Source: Blastobasis lacticolella (taxonomy: Eukaryota > Arthropoda > Insecta > Lepidoptera > Blastobasidae). From it: DNA of 64,000 bases. Shown here in pieces: positions 35,151 through 46,770 of the stretch. The notes under the pieces were generated by a model. The model ran no database searches. It was not told the origin of the DNA and was given only the letters and a program-made list of their open reading frames with translations. How positions within the stretch are numbered: position 1 is the stretch's first letter; every line of letters starts with the position of its first letter. The stretch spans positions 29,447,708-29,511,707 of the forward strand of contig LR990039.1 of the NCBI GenBank assembly GCA_905147135.1, in the 5' to 3' direction. A program made the position numbers and the translations under genes.

Positions 35151-35542
35151 CGTATGAACCATTTCAATTCAATCAAATACCAGAAAATGGGTCAAATACT
35201 TTACATGATAGAGTTCGATTTCACACGGTTCAATATAGAGTGCCAAGGTTCCAACAGCAATGCTAAAATATAACTTACACAGTATTTGACCTACTTTCCT
35301 GTAATCACACGAATTGAGATTTTTCATACCCGTAGATAAATTAGATGACAATGCAATAATTATGATGGTATCAGTCAGCTAATCTAATGATGGAGACGAC
35401 AGAAGGTGGCCACAGAAACAATTATGTGGAAATAAATGTTTATTTTTGTTCTGTTAAGAAAATCGTCTCACGAGACTATTGAACCAGTCTTAGGGTCTCT
35501 AGCGCAAGACCTTGGTGAACCTCGTTTCGCCAACGATAAACA

Positions 35543-35764
35543 TAATAAATAAATAAATAATCGTGGACAAATTCACACAGCACCATCTAGCCCCAAACTA
35601 AGCAAAGCTTGTACTATGGATACTAGATAACTGATATACTACTTAAATAATTCTAAATACATACTTATTATACATAGAACTCCCAGACCCGTAACAGAAA
35701 TTAAAATTCATCATTTAAATTTCTGCCCGACCGGGAATCGAACCCGGGACCTCTTGCGTGGCAG
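35543..35764 (-). mobile_element. SINE family 2, minus strand, 5'-truncated
   Basis: The minus strand reads CACGCAAGAGGTCCCGGGTTCGATTCCC (B-box GGTTCGATTCC), then the family body ('taacagaaattaaaattca', 'atacttattatacata') and ends in (ATTT)n-like sequence at 35543. The A-box half is missing. Confidence 0.7.
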
Positions 35765-36574
35765 AAGTTGAAGTTCAATTAGCCTCAAAGTACGAAACGG
35801 CAACCCAACCTATGGTAAAACCGGGGTCCTATTTTTGAACCGGTTGCCTCAAGTAGAACGGTTTTCAATGTTGGTAATGAAAAATTCAATATTTTGATGC
35901 ATGATGCAGATTTTTTCTATTTTCGAACCGTACGCTTTCGGTTTAATTATCCAATTTTGAAAACCGTTCGTATCGAAGCGAGTGGTTCAAAAATGGGCCC
36001 CTGTTCTTAGGCTCTGCGTGCTTTGCCTAACTCTGTCTGTTGGGTTAAAATAAATAAAGTTTATTTTACGTAAACCATACTACATTACAGTAAATATAAC
36101 TTTACATACAAGTAATTTTATTTATTATCTAATATCGTTTAAGACAACACATCGACAACATGTCGAACACCCGTGCTTCCACTAGCGGTACACCACCATA
36201 CAGATGCATGGGAACAGACGGCGGGAAACGACTTTGTTTTACACTATGTAAAGATAAAGATACATCGAAGTTAAAAGGAAAGCTCTCACAGCTAAGTGGA
36301 TTCCTCAGGCTAATGAGTTGTGGATGACCAACTGACCTAAAACTTTGTTGGATAAGCAAATATTTTATTCAAAGTGTATGGGACGAAATTTGTATTCAGT
36401 GCATTTATAACTTTAACGTGGCCTAAATACGCGGCGGTGGACTCGTAATAGATTAGATTAAATTCATTTATTAATCAATGAAAATTATACCTAATACAAA
36501 GTTCATACAAGCGATTCACAAATATTTTGTCAAAATAAAAGTAATAAAAATGAATAGCCTGATTACACCGAACG

Positions 36575-36937
36575 AGTAGAGTGGCGAGACAGTAAAATGT
36601 CAATGGGCCGAGACAGTGCTTTGGCCGAGCGAGTGTTACATATTTTAGAAGTTGCGGCGAGACAGTCTGTCAGTTCATTTAAACTCGCTACTAGGACCAG
36701 TAAAACTATGATAAGGATTGAAAAAGAATTATTAGAAAATCAATCGCATCGACAGATAACGAGTGCTCGTTGAGGGCGCGTGTTCAGATCCACAGATTGA
36801 GCGAACGAGACAGTGCGGAGAAGCGGGGGGTGGGCACTTGGCTCAGTAAACAGAATGGGGTCCGAGTTACTGTCTCAGCCTGTTGCTACGCCGAGCACTC
36901 GACTATGTGTTGGAGGGCACTGTCTCGCCACTCTACT
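36575..36937. mobile_element. 363-bp element with 19-bp perfect inverted ends
   Basis: Left end AGTAGAGTGGCGAGACAGT, right end its exact inverse. 'gagacagt' or its inverse appears several more times inside (36610, 36660, 36808, 36870), like subterminal transposase sites. No clear duplication (flanks 'cgaacg' and 'gcggtc'). No coding. Confidence 0.75.
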
Positions 36938-36946
36938 GCGGTCTCG

Positions 36947-37205
36947 ACGACCTGAGTGGTCAACATGCCACGCAAGAGGTCCCCGGTTCGATTCCCGGCC
37001 GGGCAGAAATTGAAATGATGAATTTTAATTTCTGTTACGGGTCTGGGTGTTCTACGTATAATAAGTATGTATTTAAAAGTATATAAGTAGTTTATCAGTT
37101 ATCTAGCACCCATAACACAAGCTTTGCTTACTTTGGGGCTAGATGGGGCTGTGTGAATTTGTCCACGATTATTTATTTATTTACTTATTTATTATTATTA
37201 TTTAT
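36947..37205 (+). mobile_element. SINE family 2, full-length copy
   Basis: Head: GACGACCTGAGTGGTCAACATG (A-box region), CCACGCAAGAGGTCC, GGTTCGATTCCCGG (B-box), a tRNA-like pol III promoter. Body to 'gctagatggggctgtgtgaattt' and an (ATTT)n tail. Other copies: 19985-20110, 35543-35764, 54958-55222. Confidence 0.75.
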
Positions 37206-37259
37206 TTATTGACAGGTACCAATAGATTGTAAACGCGCTGTAGGTTGTCGTACATCATT

Positions 37260-37940
37260 GAGGACAAAAAAAAATTCCACTTTGTAGTAATAGGAGTTTA
37301 GGAGACCCACAAAACATTGGTCTGTCCGTTCACAGACTGGAACAAAAAAAAATTTTTTTCAGTTACTCAAACTTCGACTTTTCAGCCACGTTAAAGTCAC
37401 TTTTCTCTTTTGTGACTATAATGTGTATGAAAATCGAAACTCCTACGAGGATGTGAGGCACTCCGGTTCTTTTTCACTTTTAGAACCCACACCAGAGGAT
37501 ATGTAAGTCCTCATTCTGCTGGCCTCTATTCGGGAGACGCGATCCGGGCGAGCGCTTCATCCTTATGTCGTGGATCTTCCAGCTATCCCCACGAGCCGCT
37601 TTGGCTCGACCTTTATAATGCGTACGGCTAAGGAATGGAACGCGTTGCCAGCGAGTGTGTTCCCTGATCAATATAATCTGGACGCCTTCAAGGCTAGAGT
37701 GAATAGGTTGTTCCAAGACGGGCATGCTTCATCTTCGGCCGCATCGTCACTTACCAACAGGTGAGACGGCGGTCAAATGCCTGTCTTGTCTAAAAAAAAA
37801 AAAAAAATATCGATAAGTCGAAGTTTGGTCCCTTGAAAAATATTTTTATTCTTTCAGGCTGTGCACTAAACGTCAACTACAAACTACAAAGTGGCATTTT
37901 TCTTGTACTCGATGACGTAGGATAACCTACGGCGCCCTTA
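37260..37940. repeat. Unnamed repeat split by a LINE insertion
   Basis: Positions up to about 37499 ('tagaacccacaccagagg') and from 37810 ('ataagtcgaagtttgg' to 'gatgacgtagga') align with the uninterrupted stretch 46510-46680. The LINE 37484-37806 accounts for the gap. Confidence 0.6.
37500..37806 (+). mobile_element. CR1/Jockey-like LINE 3' end
   Basis: The frame from 37570 reads DLPAIPTSRFGSTFIMRTAKEWNALPASVFPD, the WN-LP motif near the end of many LINE reverse transcriptases, then FKARVNRLF and a stop. 3' sequence 'catgcttcatcttcggccgcatcgtcactta' and an A15 run (about 37792-37806) follow. It is 5' truncated. Confidence 0.75.
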
Positions 37941-37944
37941 CAGT

Positions 37945-39150
37945 CTACAATTTCGATCAATTTAAGGAAATACTTTCTACTGCCAGCCAATTTTTCTACA
38001 CCACAGAAATAAATTACTATCGGTACTATCTACTCATAATATAAAAAATAAGTCTTTACAAAATGATACAAGTCTTTATTTAGTTATTTATTCATTACTT
38101 ATTCGTAACTAGACCTACATATAAATTACCTACAATTATAGACTTATAAATGTAATAAACTTATAAGTACGTAAATAGTAGCAAAAGCAATATTAAAATA
38201 AAACTGGAACTTATAAATATAGATAGATATAAACCAAAACACTGACAGGTCGGTGATCTAACAGCCTTCGGCCAAAACTCTGCCCTCATGTACGAGCGAT
38301 TTAAGAATAGAGCCACAGTTCAGTATGAAAAGTGAGCCAGTAAATTTAAACTTGTAGTTCGTTGCACCGAACCTTTGTTATATGAGCATGTTTTTGGCCC
38401 GGAGTGAGAAAAACGCGGCAGCCAATCTGTGGTCAGCTTCAACATGGCTAATCTAATTCTTGATTTATTAATTTATTAGGACACTCCGGTTTTTAGACAT
38501 CCTTCCACAGTTTACTGTGTCTCTTAACTAATACGACATTTAATAAGTGACAAACTTGATGGATATCGACAGGTGGGTTTTTTCAAACTTTTATTTAACT
38601 TGCACTGTTCGCATATAAGTTGTGCGTGAAAATTTGCAAATCAGTTTTCGACCATTTGTTGGTATTCGATTGGGCTGAAATTTTGTATACCCATGTAACT
38701 TGGATGACAATGCATTAATATGGTACCATGGAGCTAGTCTACTGATGGATGCGGAAGGTGGTAATAGGAATTTTTATTTTATATATTTATTTATTTATTC
38801 TTTGCCTCTGGAATGGTCTTGAGGAGTAGGTACTATACCGCGCAATGAAAGCTTGTTATGAAAAAATGGTTTTCATTTGAGAATTTATCTCCCTTTAGAC
38901 TTATAATTGTGGTCCGCTGTCCACTATATCAAAACGTCCACTAAGAATTACCAATTAATCAGAACGTCTACATCAGGAAGTCCGGCTATGGTAGGGAGAA
39001 GTTAATACACTCTAAATCGAAACAGCAAACGAAGTCAGGCCGGGAATTTTTAATTATGTGTATTTGTGTGTACGTATAACAATAACATTAACCGAGAACA
39101 CTGGTATATAATTATACACATATTAATTACTCTTTATTCCTACATTACAC
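37945..39150. other. AT-rich DNA with degraded repeats
   Basis: 38800-38890 ('ggtcttgaggagtaggtactataccgcgcaatgaaagcttgtta') recurs at 54105-54190 and marks an unnamed repeat. No exon seen. Confidence 0.35.
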
Positions 39151-39154
39151 ATTT

Positions 39155-39410
39155 GGCCGAGTGGTGTCATGCAGAGTAGAATAGCACCAACGCCTTACAC
39201 TCGTGGGTGTCGTACAAGGCGACTAATGTTTTCGAGGTAAAAGATCTTAGAGTCTCCGTAGGCTGGAAAATGGGCAGCAGCGTTTTCCATTCTTATATTT
39301 ACAACACTGCGATCTCCAAACCGCCTGCCTAGCGTGGAGATTATGGCAATAACCTTCCCTTTCGTGGGAGAGGCCTTAAGTCCTGCAGTGGACTGTTATG
39401 GGCTGTAATT
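39155..39410 (+). repeat. Interspersed repeat family R3, plus strand
   Basis: Best-preserved copy: 'gtggtgtcatgcagagtag', 'cttacactcgtgggtgtcgtacaaggcgactaatgttt', 'aaaatgggcagcagcg', 'gcgtggagattatggcaataa', 'aagtcctgcagtggactgttatgggctg'. Matches 34883-35150 and 55275-55495. Confidence 0.7.
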
Positions 39411-39532
39411 ATACATACATTAATATAAAAGACATCAACGGGGGTGTCACTCGCGTTGATCTCTTTTGTATGAAAGGACAACATTTTTTTAAATTAAGTA
39501 GATAGCGTTTAATTTTTTAAATACCGTAGTTA

Positions 39533-39880
39533 GCGTCGGTGGCCGAGCGGTTGAGTATCCGACTCGTAAGCGAGAGGTACCGGGTTCGAATAACGTTGCA
39601 GCTATGTACCAATGACTCTTTTCTGAGTAATGTACATTAGTTGAATTCTAACCGATGCTCTTACGGTGAGGGAAAACATCGTGATGATACCTGAAAATTC
39701 AGGCAACTTTATTTGTAACCATGATCCAATGTGATCAGGTTCCCCTGGTAGCAGGGTCACGGAGATCAGATGGTAGTCGCTCCACTGTAATTACCTGATC
39801 GCCAAATCCTGGATCATGGTCAAGGCGGACCCGTGCCCTCGCGCTCGAGAGCACAACCAGGACATTAAACGCCAAGGTGA
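39533..39880 (+). mobile_element. SINE family 1, full-length copy
   Basis: Head: GCGTCGGTGGCCGAGCGGTTGAG (A-box), TCCGACTCGTAAGCGAGAGGTA, GGGTTCGAATAAC (B-box with one change). It is followed by 'gatgctcttacggtgagggaaaacatcgtgatg' and the tail from 'gtaaccatgatccaatgtgat' to 'acattaaacgccaag'. Confidence 0.75.
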
Positions 39881-40229
39881 CTATTTTTTTATTTCAGCGT
39901 TACCATAAACATTTATTTATTTTATTTAGTTATAAGTAGATATACCGATAACTAGGCTAGTTTTCATAGCTAGGTACTAATTAACTATGTTCTTCTTTAT
40001 AACCGACTTCAAGGAGTAGGTTCTCAACTCTTCGGAATCTTCTGTTTTATTTTTATTTTAATGTTGGTATGTTCCCCGATTACTAGAATACGCCTCTAAA
40101 TAATTTTATCGGCATGAAGAGGTGGTCATTGAGTTCCTACAAATTTAAAATAAATTATAACAACAAAACACGCACTATAAAACGATAAACTATATAAACA
40201 TAATATAGTTTGACTAAAAAGAGTTGGCC

Positions 40230-40970
40230 GTGGTGACAGATGGAACCAACAAAAGCCAAGTACCAAGAGCAAACAAGTACCAAGAACAGCAACAAACCCG
40301 GGGGTGGTTGCTTGAAGGAATCAAATTCTTCAAGTTCGCCGCTGCTGTTAGCGACCTTAGTGTAACGACAGAACGCCAACCCTTGCAACAGCTCTGGGAC
40401 AGAACTCGGGCAGTTATTACACAGGCGGCGAGGACGGTACTGGGGGCGTCTAGTAGCAGACGCCGGCTTGACAAGGAGACCTGGTGGTGGAACGAAACAG
40501 TCCAGACGGAGACTAAGGTGATGGAAGCTCTCTTTGAAAAGTGGGAAGCGTGGAGATCTCCCGCAGACCACGCTGCATGCTGGCATGCCAAACGTATCAC
40601 TAAACGAGCGGTAGCCAGAGTCAGACGAGGCCACTTACGTCCTTTGTGCGATAAGTTGGAATCGTCTGAGGGCCAGAAATTCATTTGCAAGTTGGCACGA
40701 TCGAGGGTCACAGCGGCACGAGACATAGTGCCGCTGTGTAAATTACACTCGCGGTGCTGTGGCGCTGTAAAGTAGAGAATGGCGCTTTATTTCCACGAGC
40801 TGCTGAACAAGCAGCATGAAGATGTGCAGTCTCCGGACCACCCTCCGAACCAAGGACTTGTGTCACTGATAACGCATGAGGAAGTCGAGACGTCTCTTCG
40901 CTGCATGAATAATCGCAAAGCTGTTGGTCCTGATGGAGTCCTGATTGAGGCGTAAAAATCGTGAAATCGT
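40230..40970 (+). mobile_element. RTE-like LINE ORF fragment (linker and start of reverse transcriptase)
   Basis: An open frame (40224-40772) encodes a basic Trp-rich linker (TWWWNETVQ, FEKWEAWRS, KRAVARVRR) of the RTE type between endonuclease and reverse transcriptase. After a stop and frame change, 40800-40950 reads YFHELLNKQ then HEEVETSLRCMNNRKAVGPDGV, the reverse transcriptase entry motif (KAxGPDG). The rest is missing. Confidence 0.75.
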
Positions 40971-41489
40971 TGGCAATCGTGGTGTGAGCCTATTATCCTT
41001 CCACCAAACGGATACCAGACGTGTTCAGAATTTTTGCCCACACAGGTTGCTAAAATTGCCCTTTCCGACACAAAATCGCCCATTTTCATGTTTTTCAATG
41101 AAACTCGCTTATTTACTCAAAAAACGTTAAATAATTTATTCATCGGGTCTTGAAAATGGTAGGTACCTAAAGAGTTTACACAGTTTACGAGATAGATAGA
41201 TATCTAACCGATGTGGCTGTTAATTAACGTGTAGGGGAACCTGTTGTCCATTGACACCCTTTGTACCTAGAACAATGTTAATTTTTCTAAAATTCGAACC
41301 TTATAGAAATTTTGCCTATGTCACCAACGTGAAGTCTGTTGTGAACCGTGCCGGCGCTGTACGTACGATTATCAAATTTCGATAAAAGTGGCTATTTTTC
41401 CAAAATTGCCTATATTTTGCCGGTGCCAAGACTTTTCAGCCCTTAATGTCCTTTTTTTTAAAAAAACCTAAAATTGCCCATGGCGTCCT

Positions 41490-41640
41490 ATGGAGCTGTC
41501 AGATCCTATGGAGTGCACTGAGGAAATAGAAACAGCTCTTCGCCGCATGAATCGAGAAAGCTGTCGGATGCGAGAGATGAAATTGAAGTGTGGAAATCGA
41601 TGACTCTCGCGGTGTGAGCATTATTAACCCCATCCTCGGC
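41490..41640 (+). mobile_element. Second RTE-like LINE scrap
   Basis: 'gaggaaatagaaacagctcttcgccgcatgaa' and 'gaaattgaagtgtggaaatcgatg...gtgtgagc' repeat, with changes, the segment 40875-40990, again the helix before and after KAxGPDG, here damaged. Confidence 0.6.
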
Positions 41641-41971
41641 ACAGAAATTGTCTATGTCTTAATCACCCTTAATACTTTACGAAACGAACGAATATTGTAG
41701 AAGAATTTGACGAACTATTACTTATCTCAAACTATGAACTTAAACTGAAGAGAAATATGTACCTAAAGATGACAGAAAAAGATCAAACAAAAATAGTAAA
41801 AGAAAGTCAAGACTAGGCAGTATGGCTGCAGAATCCTAGCCTGCTAAATTGGGCAAATAGAAAAAAAAGAAACGAAGAAGAAAGGAACGCTGAAAAAAAA
41901 GTGGTGGGAAAAATTATATTTATTTGGTTTGTGGAAAGTTTTTATTGTGGTTCGTATACTTATTATATGAA

Positions 41972-42026
41972 ATGTATTTCAAAAAAGTCACCCACGTACT
42001 ATTTGATTTAGATGGTTTATTAATAG
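41972..42026 (+). CDS. Phosphatase A exon 1: motif I
   Basis: 18 codons plus one base. [18 protein letters not shown], nucleophile loop; donor G|GTAGGT. The next intron is only 79 bp. Confidence 0.85.
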
Positions 42027-44152
42027 GTAGGTACATAATTTTCTACAAAAATAAATGAAATTCACTTGTTATTTTGCGTTACCTAATTATCCGGTTTATT
42101 TTCAGACTCTGAAACAATTTATACTGAAGCATTTACGAAAGTTAGTGCTAAATATGGGAAAACATTCACATGGGAGATCAAAGCAACCCTTTTGGGATTT
42201 CAAGGTCATGAGGCCGCCGACAAAGTCATTAAGAGTCTGGATTTGCCTCTCACCCGGGAGGAGTTCATCAAAGAATGCTATTTCTATTATGAACAGAGAT
42301 TTCCCGATGTACAAGTAATGCCAGGTAAAACCAACTATTGCAGCCAAATCAGTGTTTGCAAAACGAACAAGAAACTGTGTAATAACTAGCTACCTACCTC
42401 GGCTTCGCACCTTGACAAATTATACACCTAAACCATCCCCATAAATCTAAAAAACCGCATGAAAATCTGTTCATTAGTTTTTGAGTTTATCGCTAAGTCG
42501 AACAGACAGACTGACACAAACAGGCAAGTGATCCACCCAACGGAAAGTGGTCATCATTGCCTAATACCTGGTCTCAGATAAATTTGCCATGGATATAAAC
42601 AAACATTGCATGTCAATTCAATATTATACTAATCAATGACGCATTTAGGTGGTTATTTGCTTATAAAACTGAAGCAAACTAGTAACACATGGTGTGAATT
42701 CACTTCTGTTATTTAGTTTTTGTGGATTGACTAGCTATGATCTGCCAAATCTTAGATTATGGTCAAGGTGGACCCCCTGCCCTCTTATTCATAAGCACAA
42801 CCGGGACATAAATGCAAAGATGATGATGACTAGGTATGTCAAAGTGGTTTATCTGGGACAAGCTAAAGAAATTAGCATCACCAGGGGTATCGCCAATGTG
42901 TTGCCACCTCTAAAACCTCAGGACATATTACTCTGGCAGCAAAACACAAAACGATAAATGCCAAATTGTATAACTACTGTTTACCAACTCCCATCCCCAT
43001 CAATAACTAAAAAATTTAGATCGCAAACCTTACCCAGATAATAATAATTACAACATGTTGTCGTAACTAGATAGTTATCTTTATGCAAATTCAAATATTA
43101 GCATCCTCATTAGCATAGCTTGTTAATTTTTTCCTCCTTACGCTGCAGTGATTACAAAACATGACATGAACATGCTTATTGTTACAGGGGCAAAGAGGCT
43201 GATTGAGCACCTACATAAACATGGCATCCCCTTTGCTATGGCTACAAGCTCTAGCAAAGACAGTGTTGACATGAAGATGCAGAACCTCAAGGAATTCTTG
43301 TCATTGTTCCATCACACTACTATGGGTTCTACAGATCCAGAAGTTAAGAGAGGAAAGCCAGACCCAGCTATATTTCTGGTTTGTGCCTCACGGTTCCCAG
43401 ATCAACCAAAACCTGAAGATGTGAGAGTTTTAAATATATACAATTTGTACTAGTATTAACAGGAAATGTATACATACACCTTACAATTTTAACCTTAGAG
43501 CATCGGTGGCCAAGCGGTTAGAGTGTCCAACTCGTAAGCCAGAGGTCCTGGGTTTGTATCCCGCTCTCTGAGTTATGTACATTAGTTGAATACTACCCGA
43601 TGCTCTTACGGTGAGGGAAAACATTGTAATAAAACCTGCACATTCAGGCGACTGGATGTGTAACCATGATCCAATCTGGTCAGGTTTCCCTGGTAGAAGG
43701 GTCATGGAGGTCAGATGGCAGTTGTTCCACTGTAATTACCTGACCTGCCAAATCCTGGATCATGGTGAAGGCGGACCCCGGGCCCTCGTGCGCGAGAGCA
43801 CAACCGAGACATTAACGCCAAGATGATTATTTTATTTATAATACATACACCTTACAATATTTATAAAAGTAATCTCCGATGCCAAAGAATCTGTTACAGA
43901 GTTTATCTAATACCATTTGATATTTTTGCTGAATAAGTAAATATGTTGTACTTATAAATAATATTGCTATTCCAGTGCCTTGTCTTCGAAGATGCGGTAA
44001 ATGGCGTCAAGGCGGCCGTAGCTGCGAATATGCAGGTTGTAGTGGTCCCTGATCCCCGCATCCCACCAGAAGAGTTGCAGAATGCGACTCAAGTCCTCAA
44101 AAGCTTAGAAGACTTCAAGCCTGAGCTGTTTGGTCTACCGCCATTTGAGTAA
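41972..44152 (+). CDS. HAD phosphatase A, HDHD1 / pseudouridine-5'-phosphatase-like, 4 exons
   Basis: Exons 41972-42026, 42106-42324, 43188-43420 and 43976-44152. GT-AG introns, phases fit, product 227 residues, equal to human HDHD1 and insect Gs1-like proteins in size. HAD core: motif I FDLDGL (nucleophile Asp12, acid Asp14), motif II ATSSS (about 110-114), motif III Lys148 (KRGKPDP), motif IV FEDAVNG (Asp175). The helical cap lies between exons 1 and 3. Family members remove phosphate from small phosphorylated metabolites, best known 5'-pseudouridine monophosphate, in the cytosol. All catalytic residues are present. Unlike B and C, motif I is followed by DSE instead of NTE. It is convergent with gene B. 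A SINE sits in intron 3. Substrate is inferred from family only. Confidence 0.88.
42106..42324 (+). CDS. Phosphatase A exon 2: cap domain
   Basis: Acceptor TTTTCAG, donor G|GTAAAA, 72 whole codons. Begins DSETIYTEAF and ends with VQVMPG, the cap returning to the core. Confidence 0.88.
43188..43420 (+). CDS. Phosphatase A exon 3: motifs II and III
   Basis: Acceptor GTTACAG, donor GAT|GTGAGA, 77 whole codons. MATSSSKDS is motif II; VKRGKPDPAIF carries the motif III Lys. Confidence 0.9.
43488..43840 (+). mobile_element. SINE family 1, full-length, with 18-bp target duplication
   Basis: Flanked by ATACATACACCTTACAAT at 43470-43487 and 43841-43858. Head GCATCGGTGGCCAAGCGGTTAG (A-box), CGTAAGCCAGAGGTCC, GGGTTTGTATCCC (B-box, changed). 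The tail ends 'acattaacgccaagatgatta'. In intron 3 of phosphatase A. The long duplication shows LINE-driven insertion, rather recent. Confidence 0.85.
43976..44152 (+). CDS. Phosphatase A exon 4: motif IV and stop
   Basis: Acceptor TATTCCAG, 58 codons then TAA. CLVFEDAVNGVKAA holds the metal-binding Asp; ends [11 protein letters not shown]. Confidence 0.9.
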   Translation, partial: CLVFEDAVNGVKAAVAANMQVVVVPDPRIPPEELQNATQVLKSLEDFKPELFGLPPFE

Positions 44153-45822
44153 AAAGAAAATAGCTAATACGTACAACTTAATTCAATTTATGGGAACCAC
44201 AGCATATGCTGATTGGGTCCATACTGCACGGGTCGCCGCAAAGTCAACATGACCATTGAGTATCTATTATTATGGGCATTAAATGTCAATTTTATTTTTG
44301 TTACCAGAGTTAGTTACAATTAAAGAGCCACAAACCAATCTGACTTGGTGACAGCATTGCTGGTGGAATGGTGACACTTGGTTCTAGTTTTAGCCACCGG
44401 GTCAGGTAAGTTTGTGCATTGACATAACAATTTACTGTCTTTATTGATGCTATATTTTTTTTTCTACATCAATTTACATTGATCAGCCTTTTATTCCCTA
44501 ATATCTGTCCAGACTGGATAATTTGCAGCAATATTCGCATTCTATATGTTTCTTATATAATTTATACATCAATACACAGTATACTATATAAGACGAGACA
44601 GTCCTGACATATCATAGATACAAAAGTGGTATAAAACATTTGTACTTACATTGTTTTAAGCAGAACTAGTCACAATAATGTAAAAAGTAATCTAGTCAAT
44701 CTAAGATTTTAAAATGTATCTGTTAAGTTTAACAAAGTCTATATTCTTGTTTAATGCTCATATTGGATGTTATTTTAGTACAAGTACCCATCATAACTAA
44801 AAAAAAATTTACTTATTATAATATCTGTGATTATATATTCTATGCATTAAATCAATGATTCTATGTATTCATAACTTTATTGAACATCTGAATTATATAT
44901 TATGTTGCATTAAGATCATATTTTTTATTGATTTTATTGATTCTAATATAAGTACCATGTTACACAACACCTAAAAACCTACTTGAACACAAACATTCAA
45001 TAAACAATACCCAATATAGTAAGCTACAATGTGTTAAGTTGCAAGCAACGCACGGACGACACGAAACGGATTTTAGTTCGCTTATAAAAATTACACTAAT
45101 ACAATTATGCTGAACGTACCCATTCATACTTACGGTATGGTACGTGGACTGTACCACCAACGTTATGTTAGGAATCGGTTACGGAGCAGTCATGGTCGTC
45201 CTCAAGCCCCATAAGTGGACTTATACATGTTGATGAAGGATGTTCAATGCTGTATGCGTCGCCGAATACTGGGCGAACAAAGTGTAAGAAGAGTTAGGTC
45301 CATCGACTCGATAAGAAGGATGTTCAATTTCGGCGTTACAACGTTATTGATCAGGAGGAGGTATCAGTTGTTTTCAAGCTTAAATAAATCCAAGGTTCCT
45401 TTTTATTCCACATGCAGTGGGTATTATCGTTGTAGCGCGCCTCTTGGTTTTGTCTTCCATTGAAAATTTTACTTAAATTCTCTTAATCCGTTGCGTGCCG
45501 TATGTCGTAGTTTTTTATGCTATTCAGTAACAAACAGCAGACAACCCACCTGATGTTAAGTGGTAACTGTCGCCCATAACATCTACAATTCATACATTCA
45601 GGTTAGAGGTAACAAAAATGCAGAACCACAGGTGCGTGTCACTGTGAGGAATAAGATGAAATGCCTCATGCCTGTAAAAATTTCCTCTTATTGTGCGCTG
45701 AAAATTAAGACAGCCAACAAGAACACCTGCGAACAAAAACATGAACAGCGATGCTGTAGGTGTAGGTGACGTAAGAGCAGACTTATCTCAGACACTAGCC
45801 CGAGAAATGACTACCATCATAA
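44153..45822. other. Space between convergent phosphatase genes A and B
   Basis: Holds the 3' UTR of gene A; a possible signal 'aattaaa' lies near 44317. Mostly AT-rich. No exon recognised. Confidence 0.35.
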
Positions 45823-46484
45823 AGCGGATACTACACACACGATATATATCGTGATTCACGCAGGATCACGATATTTATCGAGTGTGTAGCCTAGAGTATC
45901 ACGAATCGTGATACGGATCACAGGATTTCCGAAAATCCAGAAATCTACGATCCGTATCAAGTATCGTGCGATATATATCGAGCGTCTAGTATCTAGTCGA
46001 TATTTATCACGACATTTCTGTCAAACTGACAGATAAATAACGTAATTTCAAATTTATTTTCATTGTTTGTGTTTATTTTCAAGCTGCTGTGGCCACTATG
46101 GACCTGAACAGTTACTATAAAAGTATAAAAAGTCAGCAAAATCCTCATCCTCATAATTTTGCTCATTTTTTTCTCTTCACGCGTCTTTTTAATCCTAATG
46201 CTAATACTATAGCTACGCTAGCTTTATCAGTCATTTTGGTAAAAATACGTAAAAATCGTAAATATACACCAGCGACGCGTCAAAAATACTTTTTTTTTAT
46301 CTAGGCATTGGCAGTGATTGGCAACTTAGTCTATTCAGCCATCAAAATGAATGAAAACATGCACAGACTAATGAAAATATCGACGATTCTTATCGTGTGT
46401 GTAGGGTCGACTTGCGATCCAAAATATTACTCGATATGGATCACGATACGTATCACGATATATATCGTGTGTGTAGTATCCGCC
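45823..46484. mobile_element. 662-bp nonautonomous DNA transposon, Harbinger-like
   Basis: Ends (A/G)GCGGATACTACACACACG and its inverse; about 30 bp match. TAA stands on both sides (45820-45822, 46485-46487), a 3-bp duplication as in PIF/Harbinger. Both ends contain several copies of 'cgatatatatcg' and 'atcacgat'. A 71-codon plus-strand frame (46089-46304) has no recognised domain. Confidence 0.75.
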
Positions 46485-46504
46485 TAAGACATAGACCAGT
46501 GTTT

Positions 46505-46720
46505 CTTTTTCTTATAGAACCCACACAAGAGGCCACATAGGAGGAAAAGTCGAAGTTTGGTTCATCAAAAATTTTTTTTTTTTATTGCCAATTTGTGCCA
46601 TGCAAGCCAACCTTTTCAGGGTCTCCGCTACAAAGTTGAATTTCTCTAGTACTTGATGACGTAGGTACCGTCACAGTCTTTACTTATGGGGCTAGATGGC
46701 GCTGTGTGAAATAAAAAAAA
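46505..46720. repeat. Unnamed repeat, uninterrupted copy of 37260-37940, plus SINE-2 scrap
   Basis: 'tagaacccacacaagaggccac...aaaagtcgaagtttgg', T-run, then 'cttgatgacgtagg'. At 46683-46710 'tatggggctagatggcgctgtgtgaa' is the end of SINE family 2. Confidence 0.55.
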
Positions 46721-46770
46721 AAGACAAAATATATTTAAGTATTTATGTTTAATGCGTCAGTTCTCTCGTG

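Noticed and set aside
36947..37010. tRNA gene at the GGTTCGATTCCCGG motif
   Set aside because: Recurs at three other places with the same non-tRNA body; this is the SINE family 2 head.
39533..39600. tRNA gene
   Set aside because: A- and B-box-like sequences are present, but there is no complete cloverleaf and the same head is joined to a conserved tail in many copies, so it is a SINE.
40155..40726. Two long minus-strand frames (159 and 170 codons)
   Set aside because: Mirror images of the RTE-like LINE frame on the plus strand, with no protein motif of their own.
46089..46304. 71-codon frame inside the Harbinger-like element as a gene
   Set aside because: No recognised domain; kept only as a remark in the element's finding.
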